From NCBI RefSeq assembly GCF_003611585.1, contig NZ_RAVW01000019.1, positions 1-45,377 of the forward strand: a stretch of 45,377 nt of DNA, given 5' to 3'. Shown here piece by piece: positions 17,211-27,200 of the stretch (position 1 is the first letter of the stretch; each line of letters opens with the position of its first letter). The notes beneath the pieces were generated by a model. It ran no database searches and was not told where the DNA came from. It saw nothing but the letters and a program-made list of their open reading frames with translations. A program made the translations under genes and the position numbers. The DNA comes from Corallococcus exercitus. GTDB taxonomy: Bacteria; Myxococcota; Myxococcia; Myxococcales; Myxococcaceae.

Positions 17211-18238
17211 ACGAGCTGCTGCGCCGGCTCTTCTTCCTCCCGGAGCAGGGCTCCACCTTCGCCGTGAAGGTGGATCACCTGCACTACTTCCTGCTCCTCA
17301 CCACGCTCGCGGTGGCGGTGGGCATTGGCACGGTCGGCATCGTCTTCCTGGTGCGCTACCACCGGCGCACGGCGTCGGACGCCACGCCGCGCGTGGTGGC
17401 GCCCACGTGGATGGAGGGGCTGTTCATCGGCGTGCCGCTGTCGCTGTTCCTGCTCTGGTTCGTCCTGGGCTTCCAGCAGTTCGTCTGGGTGATGAGCCCG
17501 CCCCAGGACGCGCTGGACGTGTACGTCACCGGCAAGCAGTGGATGTGGAAGTTCACCTATCCCGGAGGCCCCAGCGCCATCGACACGCTGGTGGTGCCCG
17601 CGGGCCGGCCCGTGCGGCTGCTCATCACCTCGCGGGACGTCATCCACTCCTTCTACGTGCCGGACTTCCGCATGAAGCGCGACGCCGTGCCCAGCCGCTA
17701 CACCGACCTCTGGTTCGAGGCGCCGAAGCCCGGCCGCCACCTGGTGCTGTGCGCGGAGTACTGCGGGCTGGACCACTCGCAGATGCGCGCCGAGGTGGTG
17801 GTGCTGTCGCCCGCGGACTTCGAGTCCTGGCGGGACGCCCAGCGCCGGAACCTCCCCGTGGCCGCGCTGCCGGGCGCCAACACGCCGGAGACGATGGCCG
17901 TCCGGGGCGAGCGCATCGCCACCGCGCAGGGCTGCCTGCAATGCCACACGGTGACGGGCGCGCCGCACATCGGTCCCACGTGGCTGGGGCTGTATGGCCG
18001 CAAGGAGCCGCTGGAGGGCGGCGGCGCGGTGCTCGCGGACGAGGCGTACCTCACCGAGTCCATGATGGATCCGCTGGCGAAGGTGGTGGCCGGCTACGCG
18101 CCCGTGATGCCCGGCTACCACGGCCGCTTGAGCGCGGAGGACTCCGGCGCGCTCGTGGAGTTCATCAAGTCCCTGCGTCCCCTGCGCCCGGGTGTCACCG
18201 CGGCCGAGGAGCCCGTCTATGTCCCCACCGGCCGCTGA
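17207..18238 (+). CDS. coxB: Cytochrome c oxidase subunit II with fused cytochrome c (caa3 type)
   Basis: A 343-residue subunit II. Two N-terminal transmembrane helices (about 25-50 and 70-92) are followed by a CuA domain with ligands H147 (VIHSF), C182, C186, H190 and M193 (CAEYCGLDHSQM). A C-terminal cytochrome c domain has heme site CLQCH (C243, C246, H247) and a candidate axial Met in YAPVMPGYHG. The heme domain defines the caa3 type, which can take electrons directly from ACIII. It overlaps the previous gene by 4 nt and coxA by 20 nt. Confidence 0.96.
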   Translation: MNELLRRLFFLPEQGSTFAVKVDHLHYFLLLTTLAVAVGIGTVGIVFLVRYHRRTASDATPRVVAPTWMEGLFIGVPLSLFLLWFVLGFQQFVWVMSPPQDALDVYVTGKQWMWKFTYPGGPSAIDTLVVPAGRPVRLLITSRDVIHSFYVPDFRMKRDAVPSRYTDLWFEAPKPGRHLVLCAEYCGLDHSQMRAEVVVLSPADFESWRDAQRRNLPVAALPGANTPETMAVRGERIATAQGCLQCHTVTGAPHIGPTWLGLYGRKEPLEGGGAVLADEAYLTESMMDPLAKVVAGYAPVMPGYHGRLSAEDSGALVEFIKSLRPLRPGVTAAEEPVYVPTGR

Positions 18239-19826
18239 GTCCTACCTGTCGGACGGACGCACCCTGTGGTCGTGGCTCACGACGCACGACCACAAGCGCA
18301 TCGGGGTGATGTTCCTGGTGCTGACGCTCTTCTTCTTCCTCGTGGGCGGCCTGTTCGCGCTGGCGCTGCGCATCGAGCTGCTCACGCCGGGCCGCACCAT
18401 CATGGGGCACCTGGCGTACAACCGGATGTTCACGCTCCATGGCGTCACCATGGTGTGGCTGTTCATGATTCCGGCCATCCCGTCCGCCTTCGGCAACTTC
18501 CTGGTGCCGCTGATGATTGGCGCCCGGGACGTGGCCTTCCCCCGGCTCAACCTGGCGTCCGTGTACCTCTACGTGCTGGGCGCCAGCGTCACGCTGTGGG
18601 GCATGTTCGAGGGCGGCGCGGACACGGGCTGGACCTTCTACACGCCCTACAGCACCACGACGGGCACGGCGGTGCTGCCGGTGCTGGTGGGCGTGTTCAT
18701 CATCGGGTTCTCCACCATCGTCACCGGGCTCAACTTCATCGCCACGGTGCACACGCTCCGGGCGCCGGGCCTGACGTGGATGAAGCTGCCGCTGTTCGTC
18801 TGGGCCATCTACGGCACGTCCATCATCCAGGTGCTGGCGACGCCGGTGCTGGGCATGGTGCTGCTGCTGGTGGCGCTGGAGCGGGTGGTGGGCGCGGGCA
18901 TCTTCGACCCCGCGCGCGGCGGAGACCCGCTGCTCTTCCAGCACCTGTTCTGGTTCTACAGCCACCCGGCCGTCTACATCATGGTGCTGCCGTCCATGGG
19001 CGTCATCAGCGAGGCGGTGTGTGCCTTCAGCCGCAAGAACGCCTTCAGCTACCGGATGATTGTCTATTCCACGCTGGGCATCGCGTTCGTGGGGTTCTTC
19101 ACCTGGGGCCACCACATGTTCGCGTCCGGCCAGTCCATCTTCGGCTCCGGCGCGTTCGGCGCCATGTCGATGCTGGTGGCCATCTTCACGGCGATCAAAA
19201 TCTTCTCCTGGCTGGGCACGCTCTACCGGGGCTCCATCGCCATCGAGTCGCCGCTCATCTACACGCTGGGGTTCATGTTCTTCCTCTTCTTCGGAGGGAT
19301 GATTGGCGTGGCGTACTCGACCACGTCGTTGAACCTGCACTGGCACGACACGTACTCGGTGGTGGCGCACTTCCACTTCATCATGGTGGGGGCCACGGTG
19401 ATGGCGTTCCTGGGGGCGCTGCACTACTGGTTCCCGAAGATGTTCGGGAGGTGCTTCCCGGCGAAGCTGGCCAACAGCGCTGCGGTGCTGATCATCTTCG
19501 GCTTCATCACCACGTTCGTCCCGCAGTTCCTGCTGGGCAACATGGGGATGCCCCGGAGGTACGCGGACTACCCGCCGCACTTCCAGTCGCTGCACGTGGC
19601 GTCCACGGCGGGCGCGTCCCTGCTGGCGTTCGGGTTCCTGATCATCGCGGCCTATCTGGCGTGGAGCCTGAAGTACGGCGCCGTCGCGGGGGACAACCCC
19701 TGGGGCAGTGACGGCTTCGAGTGGCGGAGCGCCTCCCCGCCGCCCACGCACAACTTCCACGTCACGCCCGAGTACCCCACCGGCCCGCACGAGTACGCGC
19801 GGGAGGAGGTGCCGCATGCCGCCTGA
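18219..19826 (+). CDS. coxA: Cytochrome c oxidase subunit I, A2-type heme-copper oxidase
   Basis: A 535-residue catalytic subunit with 12 helices that reduces O2 to water at heme a3-CuB. Ligand motifs: LHGVTM (low-spin heme), FYSHPAVYIMVLP (CuB His and cross-linked Tyr), WGHHMFASG (CuB His pair) and HDTYSVVAHFHFIMVG (heme a3 and heme a). The Glu of the D-channel (HPEVY) is replaced by the Tyr-Ser variant YSHPAVY, the mark of A2 oxidases such as those of Rhodothermus and Thermus. TAIKIFSW keeps the K-channel Lys. The ATG at 18219 has GAGGAG 8 nt upstream and lies inside coxB. Confidence 0.97.
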   Translation: MSPPAAESYLSDGRTLWSWLTTHDHKRIGVMFLVLTLFFFLVGGLFALALRIELLTPGRTIMGHLAYNRMFTLHGVTMVWLFMIPAIPSAFGNFLVPLMIGARDVAFPRLNLASVYLYVLGASVTLWGMFEGGADTGWTFYTPYSTTTGTAVLPVLVGVFIIGFSTIVTGLNFIATVHTLRAPGLTWMKLPLFVWAIYGTSIIQVLATPVLGMVLLLVALERVVGAGIFDPARGGDPLLFQHLFWFYSHPAVYIMVLPSMGVISEAVCAFSRKNAFSYRMIVYSTLGIAFVGFFTWGHHMFASGQSIFGSGAFGAMSMLVAIFTAIKIFSWLGTLYRGSIAIESPLIYTLGFMFFLFFGGMIGVAYSTTSLNLHWHDTYSVVAHFHFIMVGATVMAFLGALHYWFPKMFGRCFPAKLANSAAVLIIFGFITTFVPQFLLGNMGMPRRYADYPPHFQSLHVASTAGASLLAFGFLIIAAYLAWSLKYGAVAGDNPWGSDGFEWRSASPPPTHNFHVTPEYPTGPHEYAREEVPHAA

Positions 19827-20445
19827 GGCCGTAACGGAGCACTGGGGCTCCGAGGACGCGCGCAAGCAGGCGGCGTACCTGGGCATGTGGGTCTTCATCG
19901 CGACGGAGGTGTTGCTCTTCGCGGGGTTGTTCACGGCCTATGGCGTGTATCGCTCGGTGTACCCGGAGGCGTTCCGCGCCGCGCAGCTCACGATGGAGGT
20001 GGGGCTGGGCACGCTGAACACGTTCCTCCTGGTGTCGAGCAGCATCCTGGTGGCGCTCGCGGTGCACGCGGTGAGAGGCAACCGGCCGGGGCTGGGCGGC
20101 GCGCTGCTGCTGGCGGCGGCGCTGTTGGGAATCGTGTTCCTGGGGGTGAAGGGCGTGGAGTACTCGCACCACGTGAGGGAGGGGGGCTTGCCGGGAGACG
20201 CGTACCGGTTCGCGGAGGTGCCGCGCGTGGGGGCGAGCCTCTTCTTCACGCTGTACTACCTGCTGACAGGCCTCCACGCGCTGCACGTGACGGTGGGCGT
20301 GAGCGTGCTGACGGTGCTGGGCGTGCGGTCCGCGTCGGGGGCGTTCGGGCCGTCGTACGCGACGCCGGTGGAGCTGGGCGGCATGTACTGGCACCTGGTG
20401 GATGTCATCTGGCTGTTCGTCTATCCCATCCTGTACCTGTCATGA
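19816..20445 (+). CDS. coxC: Cytochrome c oxidase subunit III
   Basis: A 209-residue membrane protein with five helices (the short bacterial form), stabilising subunit I. The characteristic segments are LGMWVFIATEVLLFAGLFTAYGVYR, LFFTLYYLLTGLHALHVTVGV and the C-terminal WHLVDVIWLFVYPILYL. GGAGGAGGT lies 5 nt before the ATG, inside the coxA 3' end (11-bp overlap). The stop overlaps coxD by 4 nt. Confidence 0.96.
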   Translation: MPPEAVTEHWGSEDARKQAAYLGMWVFIATEVLLFAGLFTAYGVYRSVYPEAFRAAQLTMEVGLGTLNTFLLVSSSILVALAVHAVRGNRPGLGGALLLAAALLGIVFLGVKGVEYSHHVREGGLPGDAYRFAEVPRVGASLFFTLYYLLTGLHALHVTVGVSVLTVLGVRSASGAFGPSYATPVELGGMYWHLVDVIWLFVYPILYLS

Positions 20446-20861
20446 GGAGCGGGCCCGTGGCCGAGGACGCGGTGGAGAAGCCGGAGCGTCAGCTGGGCGT
20501 GGCGGGCGTGCTCGTCGTGGGCGCGGTGCTGCTCGCGTTGACGACGCTGACGTACCTGCTGCACAAGCTGCCGCACGGCGCGTGGTCGCTGCCGGTGGCG
20601 CTTCTCATCGCGGGAGCGAAGGGGCTGCTCATCGCCCTGTTCTACATGCACCTGCGCGAGCAGCGCGCGAGCAACGGGCTGGTGTTGATCACGTCGGTGG
20701 TGTTCGTGGCCGTGCTGCTGACGGTGTGCGTGCTGGAGACGCGCACGCGCTTCCGGCCCACGATTCCGCCGGGTCCGTTCCCGGTGGAGGCCCTGCCGGG
20801 AGCGATGGAGGACCCGAGGAGCGCGAGGCCGCCGGAGCCCGCGGGGCCCGTGAATCCGTAG
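20442..20861 (+). CDS. coxD: Cytochrome c oxidase subunit IV (prokaryotic type)
   Basis: A 139-residue small oxidase subunit with three hydrophobic helices (about 19-40, 48-66 and 77-98). The motif ALFYMHLREQ at the end of the second helix is typical of the COX4_pro/caa3 subunit IV family. The C-terminus is a Pro/Ala-rich tail. It is the last gene of the respiratory operon and ends only 7 bp from the convergent DUF2254 gene, so the terminator must overlap coding sequence. Confidence 0.9.
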   Translation: MRSGPVAEDAVEKPERQLGVAGVLVVGAVLLALTTLTYLLHKLPHGAWSLPVALLIAGAKGLLIALFYMHLREQRASNGLVLITSVVFVAVLLTVCVLETRTRFRPTIPPGPFPVEALPGAMEDPRSARPPEPAGPVNP

Positions 20862-20868
20862 GACTGGC

Positions 20869-22200
20869 TCACCTGGGGCCATGGCCCTGGGGGCTGGGGC
20901 GGCGGGCCATGGCGGCGTCGCTCGCGTCCTGGAAGGCGCGGTCGATGCTGGCGTCCAGCAGGCGCAGCTGCCGCTCCAGCTCCTCACGGCGGAAGGCCGG
21001 GGCCACGCTCAGCAGGTCCGTCACCAGGAAGCGCAGGCGCCGGGTCACCTGGAGGTCCCCCGCGCCGAAGAGGCGGATCTCATCCACGGTGAGCCGCACA
21101 TAGGCGTCCCAGTCCGGCCGGGGACACAGCAGCCGGAGCGCGCCGGCGTCATCCTTGCGTGACGGGGATGGGAAGCGCCGGTGCACCATGTGGCGCAGCA
21201 GGTCGTGGAGCGGGTCGAGGGCCTGCACCGCCGTGGTGGGGTCGTTGATGCCGGGAGACAGCGCCCGCTCCGCCACGTCCACCAGCTGGCGGAAGCCGAA
21301 GGCGGTGTCCTGCTGGAGCGTCCGCTCCCGGCCCGTGCCCACCGCGTCCGTCAGGGCCTTCACGTCGAGCTCCTCGGCGTCGCCCCACACCTCCAGGAGC
21401 GGCGCGCCGTGCGGCACGAAGTCGCCCATCATCGGCACCAGCCCCACCAGCACACCGGCCTTCTTCGCGCAGGCCATCAGCCGGTCCTCGTTCACGGTGA
21501 CGAGCACGCCGGAGGACCTCGTGTGGGGCACCACCAGCGAGGGGGGCGTCAGCGGCCGCTGGAGCTCCGGCTCGTGCGTGTCCTGCCCCACCCCTTGCGG
21601 ATACATCCGCTCCAGCGTCGCGCGCGTCTCGTCGTGGATGCGTCCCAGGATGACCACGGCGCGGATGGACTGGGCGACGTGGTGGATGAAGAAGATGAAC
21701 GCCCCCACGCAGAGCAGCACGAGCACCAGCGCCAGCCAGACGGACAGCGACGGCACGTGGGCCTGGATGTGCAACTCCTCGGACGTCCCCCGCACGCTGC
21801 GCAGGGTCAGCAGGGCGTAGACGAACGTGCCCACGAAGATGCCCAGGGTGAGCTGGCTCTGCCGGTCACTCAGGAACGTGCGCAGGATGCGGGGCGAGTA
21901 CTGGTTGCTGGCCTGCTGGAGCACGAGGATGGTGACGGAGAAGACGAGCCCCGAGAACGTCATCATCGAGGACGCCACGGCGGAGAGCACCGAGCGCGCT
22001 CCCTCCGGACCGCCGCGGAAGAGGTACCAGGCGAAGTCCGTCTGGGGCAGCCGCGCGTCGAGCGCCTCGGCGCCGGAGGACAGGGCGATGGCCACCATCA
22101 CGCAGAGGGCGGGGAGCAGCCAGTAGCTCGTGCCCAGCCTCTCCGCCAGGCGTGTGGAGCGCAGCCGGGTGAGGGTGCGCTGGATCGCTCCTTGGCTCAT
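20869..22200 (-). CDS. DUF2254 family membrane protein
   Basis: A 443-residue protein of the DUF2254 family. Four N-terminal transmembrane helices (YWLLPALCVMVAIALSSG, SVLSAVASSMMTFSGLVFSVTILVLQ, LGIFVGTFVYALLTL and WLALVLVLLCVGAFIFFIHH) are followed by a cytoplasmic domain with the typical QQDTAFGFRQLVDVAERALSPGINDPTTAVQALD. The function is unknown. No Shine-Dalgarno precedes the ATG; instead TAACGT sits 6 nt upstream, which suggests a leaderless transcript. It is convergent with the oxidase operon. Confidence 0.9.
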   Translation of the reverse strand: MSQGAIQRTLTRLRSTRLAERLGTSYWLLPALCVMVAIALSSGAEALDARLPQTDFAWYLFRGGPEGARSVLSAVASSMMTFSGLVFSVTILVLQQASNQYSPRILRTFLSDRQSQLTLGIFVGTFVYALLTLRSVRGTSEELHIQAHVPSLSVWLALVLVLLCVGAFIFFIHHVAQSIRAVVILGRIHDETRATLERMYPQGVGQDTHEPELQRPLTPPSLVVPHTRSSGVLVTVNEDRLMACAKKAGVLVGLVPMMGDFVPHGAPLLEVWGDAEELDVKALTDAVGTGRERTLQQDTAFGFRQLVDVAERALSPGINDPTTAVQALDPLHDLLRHMVHRRFPSPSRKDDAGALRLLCPRPDWDAYVRLTVDEIRLFGAGDLQVTRRLRFLVTDLLSVAPAFRREELERQLRLLDASIDRAFQDASDAAMARRPSPQGHGPR

Positions 22201-22206
22201 GTGAGG

Positions 22207-22212
22207 ACGTTA
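22207..22212 (-). promoter_or_regulatory. Candidate -10 (TAACGT) for a leaderless DUF2254 transcript
   Basis: On the minus strand TAACGT is followed by 6 nt and the ATG at 22198-22200. The same hexamer precedes mrpA at 30215. No -35 is recognisable. Confidence 0.45.
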
Positions 22213-22270
22213 TGCATGCAAGGGCCCGGCGAAGAGGGTGGGGCTGCCCGACTGGCGGCCAGTGGAAGGC

Positions 22271-22822
22271 TCAGGCCTTCTGCCTCAGGAGCCGGAGCCC
22301 GTGCCGCAGCCGGTCCACGCGGGTGAGGACGCCGCGTGCGGCGGGCACCGTCCCGAGCGCCGCTCCGAAAGCCAGGTGCAACAGGAGCAGCAGCGCGGAG
22401 GCGTCCTCGCGGGCCAGCGGCGGCGAGCCGAAGGGCAGCAGCAGTCGCGTCATCAGCAACCACGCGCCCAGGCTGTAGAGCTCCCCCAACAGGAGCGCCG
22501 CCACCCCCGTGCCCTTCCGGGGCAGCAGGAGCGCGAAGCCCGTGGCCAGTCCCCCCGCCACCGCGAAGTGGGTGAGCACACCCACCAGCGCCACGCCCGC
22601 GCCCTGGGTCTCTCCACTCCGGAAGAACAGCCCCGCGACCCGCATCGCCGGCCGCCAGGGCTCGCCGTGCAGCACGCCCGTGAACGCGCACGCGAGCAGC
22701 GCCATCACGAAAGCGCCCAGCGTGCCGGCCACGGCTCCCGGGAGCACGGCGTCACGCAGCAGGCTCCAGGGCTCCACCGCCTGGTCCGCGGTCCGGGTCC
22801 ACTCGCGCTTGCGCATCCTCAT
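22271..22822 (-). CDS. Small multi-pass membrane protein of unknown function
   Basis: A 183-residue protein with four to five hydrophobic helices (LPGAVAGTLGAFVMALLACAF, GVALVGVLTHFAVAGGLATGFALLL, GVAALLLGELYSLGAWLLM and ALLLLLHLAFGAALGTV). The N-terminus is MRMRKREWTRTADQAVEPW. I recognise no family with confidence. It is placed 70 bp upstream of the DUF2254 gene on the same strand and may be co-transcribed with it. The ATG at 22820-22822 has GAGGAG about 12 nt upstream; an in-frame ATG two codons later is an alternative. Confidence 0.65.
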   Translation of the reverse strand: MRMRKREWTRTADQAVEPWSLLRDAVLPGAVAGTLGAFVMALLACAFTGVLHGEPWRPAMRVAGLFFRSGETQGAGVALVGVLTHFAVAGGLATGFALLLPRKGTGVAALLLGELYSLGAWLLMTRLLLPFGSPPLAREDASALLLLLHLAFGAALGTVPAARGVLTRVDRLRHGLRLLRQKA

Positions 22823-23049
22823 CCCCCTGAGCGGCTCCTCGCGGCAGGGCGGTCCGGGCCTTCCGCTCCCCGGGAGCCCTTCAGCTCCAACGTAGGAACG
22901 GTCGTCCTCGAGCGGGAGCCACGGGCGTGTCGCGGGCCCCCGCCGAGGCGTCAGGTCCTGGGCGCCTGGGCTCATGGAGCGCCCGGTGGACGTCCCGGAC
23001 AGCATGCCTGCGAGGCGCGCCGCCGCGCTGCCATCCCGCACCCAGCGCC

Positions 23050-23055
23050 TAGCTT
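23050..23055 (+). promoter_or_regulatory. Candidate -10 (TAGCTT) of the enolase-superfamily operon
   Basis: CGCCTAGCTTCACC ends 46 nt before the ATG at 23102, which has its own AAGGAG Shine-Dalgarno. The same TAGCTT occurs upstream of the genes at 35991 and 43359. CTAG is rare in this GC-rich window. No good -35 is visible. Confidence 0.4.
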
Positions 23056-23101
23056 CACCGTGAAGCCGTCGGCGCGCCCCCCCGCGAACCCAAGGAGCAC
23101 G

Positions 23102-24226
23102 ATGCCCTCGTCCACCCGCCGTGACAGCGCCGCGCCCATCGAGCGGGTCGAGGTGTCCGCGTACACCGTGCCCACGGACCAGCCGGAGTCCGACGGTACC
23201 TTCGCCTGGACGTCCACCACGCTGCTGCTCGTGGAGCCCATGGCCGGCGGGCAGCGCGGGCTGGGCTACACCTACGCGGCCGCGGCCGGCGCGGCGCTGA
23301 TCCGCGATGCGCTCGTCCCGTTGCTCGTGGGCGAGGACGCCTGGGACCTCCCGGCGCGGATGGCGTCCCTGCTGCGCCGGGTGCGCAACATGGGCTCCGG
23401 CGGGCTCGCGGCCCGGGCGCTGTCCGCCGTGGACACCGCGCTCTGGGACCTGAAGGCGAAGCTGCTGGGCGTTCCGCTCGCCCGGCTGTTCGGCCAGTCC
23501 CGCCCCGCCGCGCCCCTCTATGGCAGCGGCGGCTTCACCAGCTACACGGACCGGCAGCTCCAGACGCAGCTCACGGGCTGGGCGGACGCGGGCATTCCTC
23601 GCGTGAAGATGAAGGTCGGCACCCATGCGGACGCCGACCCCGCCCGCGTGCGCCGCGCGCGCGAGGCCCTGGGCCCCGGGCCCGCCCTCTTCGTGGACGC
23701 CAACGGCGCGTACACCGTGAAGCAGGCGCTGGCGTTGGCGCGGGACTTCCGGGAGGCCGGCGTGTCCTGGTTCGAGGAGCCCGTCTCCAGCGACGACCTG
23801 ACCGGCCTGCGCCGTGTGCGCGACGGCGGGCCCGCCGGCCTGGACGTCGCCGCGGGCGAGTACGGCGACAGCGCCTCGTATTTCCGCCGCATGCTGGAGG
23901 CGGGCGCGGTGGACGTACTCCAGGCGGACGCCTCGCGCTGCCTGGGCTTCACCGGCTTCCTCCAGGCGGACGCGCTGGCGGACGCCTTCCACGTCCCCCT
24001 GTCCGCGCACTGCGCCCCGGCCCTGCACCTGCACGTGGCCTGCGCCGCCCGGCGGCTGGTGCACGTGGAGTACTTCCATGACCACGCGCGGCTGGAGCGG
24101 ATGCTCTTCGACGGCGTCCCGCAGCCCGTGCACGGGGCGCTGGCGCCTGACCTGTCCCGGCCCGGACTCGGGCTGGAGCTCAAACGGGCGGATGCCGCCC
24201 GCTTCGCCGTGGGGACCTCCGCATGA
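23102..24226 (+). CDS. Mandelate racemase/muconate lactonizing enzyme (enolase superfamily)
   Basis: A 374-residue enolase-superfamily enzyme. The full active-site set of the mandelate-racemase type is present: K169-x-K171 (RVKMKVG), metal ligands D199 (FVDANG), E225 (WFEEP) and E253 (AAGEYG), and the D276/H303 dyad (QADASR, SAHCAP). The spacing closely follows mandelate racemase (K164, K166, D195, E221, E247, D270, H297), so it should abstract an alpha-proton from a hydroxy-acid or sugar-acid as a racemase or dehydratase. The substrate cannot be told from sequence. The start has AAGGAG 4 nt upstream. The stop overlaps the next gene at ATGA, linking it to a 2-hydroxyacid oxidising flavoprotein. 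Confidence 0.9.
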   Translation: MPSSTRRDSAAPIERVEVSAYTVPTDQPESDGTFAWTSTTLLLVEPMAGGQRGLGYTYAAAAGAALIRDALVPLLVGEDAWDLPARMASLLRRVRNMGSGGLAARALSAVDTALWDLKAKLLGVPLARLFGQSRPAAPLYGSGGFTSYTDRQLQTQLTGWADAGIPRVKMKVGTHADADPARVRRAREALGPGPALFVDANGAYTVKQALALARDFREAGVSWFEEPVSSDDLTGLRRVRDGGPAGLDVAAGEYGDSASYFRRMLEAGAVDVLQADASRCLGFTGFLQADALADAFHVPLSAHCAPALHLHVACAARRLVHVEYFHDHARLERMLFDGVPQPVHGALAPDLSRPGLGLELKRADAARFAVGTSA

Positions 24227-27200
24227 CAACGACCTTCCTGGACACCTTGCGCCACGTGCGCCGCCCCCGTGCCGCCACCTCACGTGAGCGGGCCGCCGTG
24301 GACGTCGCGGGCCTGGAGCGCGAGCTGCGCCGCCGGTTGCGCGGCGACGTGCACTTCGACGCGGGCGAGCGCGCGCTGTACGCCACGGACGCGTCCAACT
24401 ACCGGCAGGTGCCGCTGGGCGTGGTGTGCCCGCGCTCGGTGGAGGACGTGGTGGAAGCGGGGCGCCTGTGCCGGAAGTACGGCGCGCCCCTGACGTCCCG
24501 GGGCGGCGGCACGGCGCTCGCGGGCCAGACGTGCAACGTGGCGGTGGTGCTGGACTTCTCCCGGCACCTGGACCGCGTGCTGCACCTGGACCCCGAGCGG
24601 CGGCTCGCCCGCGTGCAGCCGGGCACGGTGCTGGACGTGCTCCGCACGGAGGCCGTGAAGCGCCACGGCCTCACCTTCGGCCCGGACCCCGCCACGCACA
24701 ACCGCTGCACGCTGGGCGGGATGCTGGGCAACAACTCCTGCGGCGTGCACGCGCAGATGGCCGGCCGCGTGGCGGACAACACCGAGTCCCTGGACGTGCT
24801 CACCTACGACGGCGTGCGCCTGCGCGTGGGCCGCACGTCCGATGACGAGCTCCAGCGTCTGATGCGCGAGCCCGGCCGCGTGGGCGAGCTCTACCGCGGC
24901 ATGAAGGCGCTGCGCGACCGCTACGCGGACCTCATCCGCGCCAGGTTCCCGCGCATCCCCCGCCGCGTGTCCGGCTTCAACCTGGACGAGCTGCTCCCGG
25001 AGAACGGCTTCCACGTCGCGCGCGCCCTGGTGGGCACGGAGGGCACCTGCGTCACGGTGCTGGAGGCCACGCTGAACCTGGTGCCGGAGCCGAAGGCCCG
25101 CTCGCTGCTGGTGCTGGGCTACCCGGACGTATTCCTCGCCGCGGACGACGTCCCGGAGGTGGTGGAGGCGGGGCCCATCGGCCTGGAGGGGCTGGACGCG
25201 AAGCTCATCGACGGGATGAAGCGCAAGCACCTGCACGCCGAGGACCTGCCGCTCCTGCCGGAGGGCGAGGGCTGGCTGCTGGTGGAGTTCGGCGGCGACT
25301 CCAAGGCGGAGTCGGACGCGAAGGCGCACGCGCTGATGGACCGGCTGAAGGCAAGAGGGCACGCGCCGTCGATGAGCCTCTTCGACGACCCGGCGCAGGA
25401 GCATCTGGTCTGGGAGGTGCGCGAGTCCGGCCTGGGCGCCACGGCCTTCATCCCGGGCGAGCCGGACGCGTGGCCCGGCTGGGAGGACTCGGCGGTGCCG
25501 CCGGAGCGCATGGGCCAGTACATGCGTGACTTCCGCGCGCTGCTGGACCGCTTCGGCTACCAGGCGTCGCTCTACGGCCACTTCGGGCAGGGCTGCCTGC
25601 ACTGCCGCATCAGCTTCGAGCTGCGCACGCGCGAGGGCATCGCCCGCTACCGCCGCTTCGTGGAGGAGGCGGCGGACCTGGTGGTGCGCCAGGGCGGCTC
25701 GCTGTCCGGCGAGCACGGCGACGGCCAGTCCCGCGCGGAGCTGCTGCCGAAGATGTTCGGCGACCCGCTGGTGCGCGCCTTCGGGGAGTTCAAGCGGCTG
25801 TGGGACCCGGACGGCGGGATGAACCCCCACAAGGTGGTGGACCCGTACCGCCTGGACGAGAACCTGCGCCTGGGCACGCGCTACGCCCCCGCCGAGCCGC
25901 GCACGCACTTCCAGTTCCCGGAGGACCGGGGCAGCTTCTCGCGCGCCACCACGCGCTGCGTGGGCGTGGGCAAGTGCCGGCGCACCGACGGCGGCACCAT
26001 GTGCCCCAGCTACATGGTGACCCGCGAGGAGAAGCACTCCACGCGAGGCCGCGCGCACCTGCTCTTCGAGATGCTGCGGGGCGACGTGGTGCGGGACGGC
26101 TGGAGGAGCCGCCCCGTGAAGGAGGCGCTGGACCTGTGCCTGGCGTGCAAGGGCTGCAAGTCCGACTGCCCGGTGAACGTGGACATGGCCACGTACAAGG
26201 CGGAGTTCCTCAGCCACCACTACCGGGGCCGGCTGCGTCCCCGGCACGCGTATGCCTTTGGCCTGGTGATGTTCTGGGCGCGCGTGGGTGGTCGGGTGCC
26301 GTGGCTGGCGAACTTCGTCACGCACGCGCCGGGGCTGCGGACGTTGGCGAAGGCGGCCGCGGGCGTGCACCCGGCGCGGGAGGTTCCCCGCCTCGACGCG
26401 ACGCCCTTCCAGCGGCGCGTGCGCGGCAGGCGGGCGCGGAAGGGGACGCGAGGCCCGGTGGTGCTCTTCCCGGACACCTTCAACAACTTCTTCCATGCGG
26501 ACACGGCCAGCGCGGCGCTGGAGGTGCTGGAGGCGGCGGGCTTCGAGGTGCGCGTGCCCCAGGGCTTCGTGTGCTGCGGCCGGCCGCTCTACGACTACGG
26601 CATGCTGGACACGGCGAAGGCGCTGTTGCGGCACACGCTGACGCGCTTCCGCGAGGAGATCCGCGCGGGCACGCCGTTCGTGCTGCTGGAGCCCAGCTGC
26701 GCGGCGGTCTTCCGCGACGAGCTGCTGAACCTCCTGCCGCACGACGAGGACGCGAAGCGGCTGGCGGCGCAGACGTATGTGTTGAGCGAGCTGTTGCAGA
26801 AGCGGGCGCCGGACTTCGAGGTCCCGAAGCTGGAGGGAAAGGCGCTGGTGCAGGGGCACTGCCACCACCAGGCGGTGATGAAGTTCCACGACGAGGAGAA
26901 GTGGCTGGACCGCACGGGGCTGGACTGGGAGAAGCCGGACTCGGGCTGCTGCGGCATGGCGGGCGCGTTCGGCTACGAGCGCGACAAATACGACGTGTCG
27001 CAGGCCTGCGGCGAAAGGGTCATCCTCCCGAAGGTGCGCGAGGCGTCCGGCGACACGCTGCTCATCGCGGACGGGTTCAGCTGCCGGGAGCAGATCCGCC
27101 AGGCCACGGGCCGCAAGCCGCTGCACCTGGCGCAGGTGCTACAAAAGGCGCTGCGGCGGGGCGAGGACGTGCCGGAGGCAGCCGCTGCCCGGCCGCGCCT

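Noticed and set aside
18195-19934. Long minus-strand frame across coxA
   Set aside because: Antisense of a clear heme-copper oxidase gene; low-complexity Arg/His/Gln-rich translation.
22238-23101. N-terminal extension of the enolase-superfamily protein of 288 residues
   Set aside because: It runs antisense to a membrane-protein gene, has no domain, and a strong Shine-Dalgarno marks the start at 23102.
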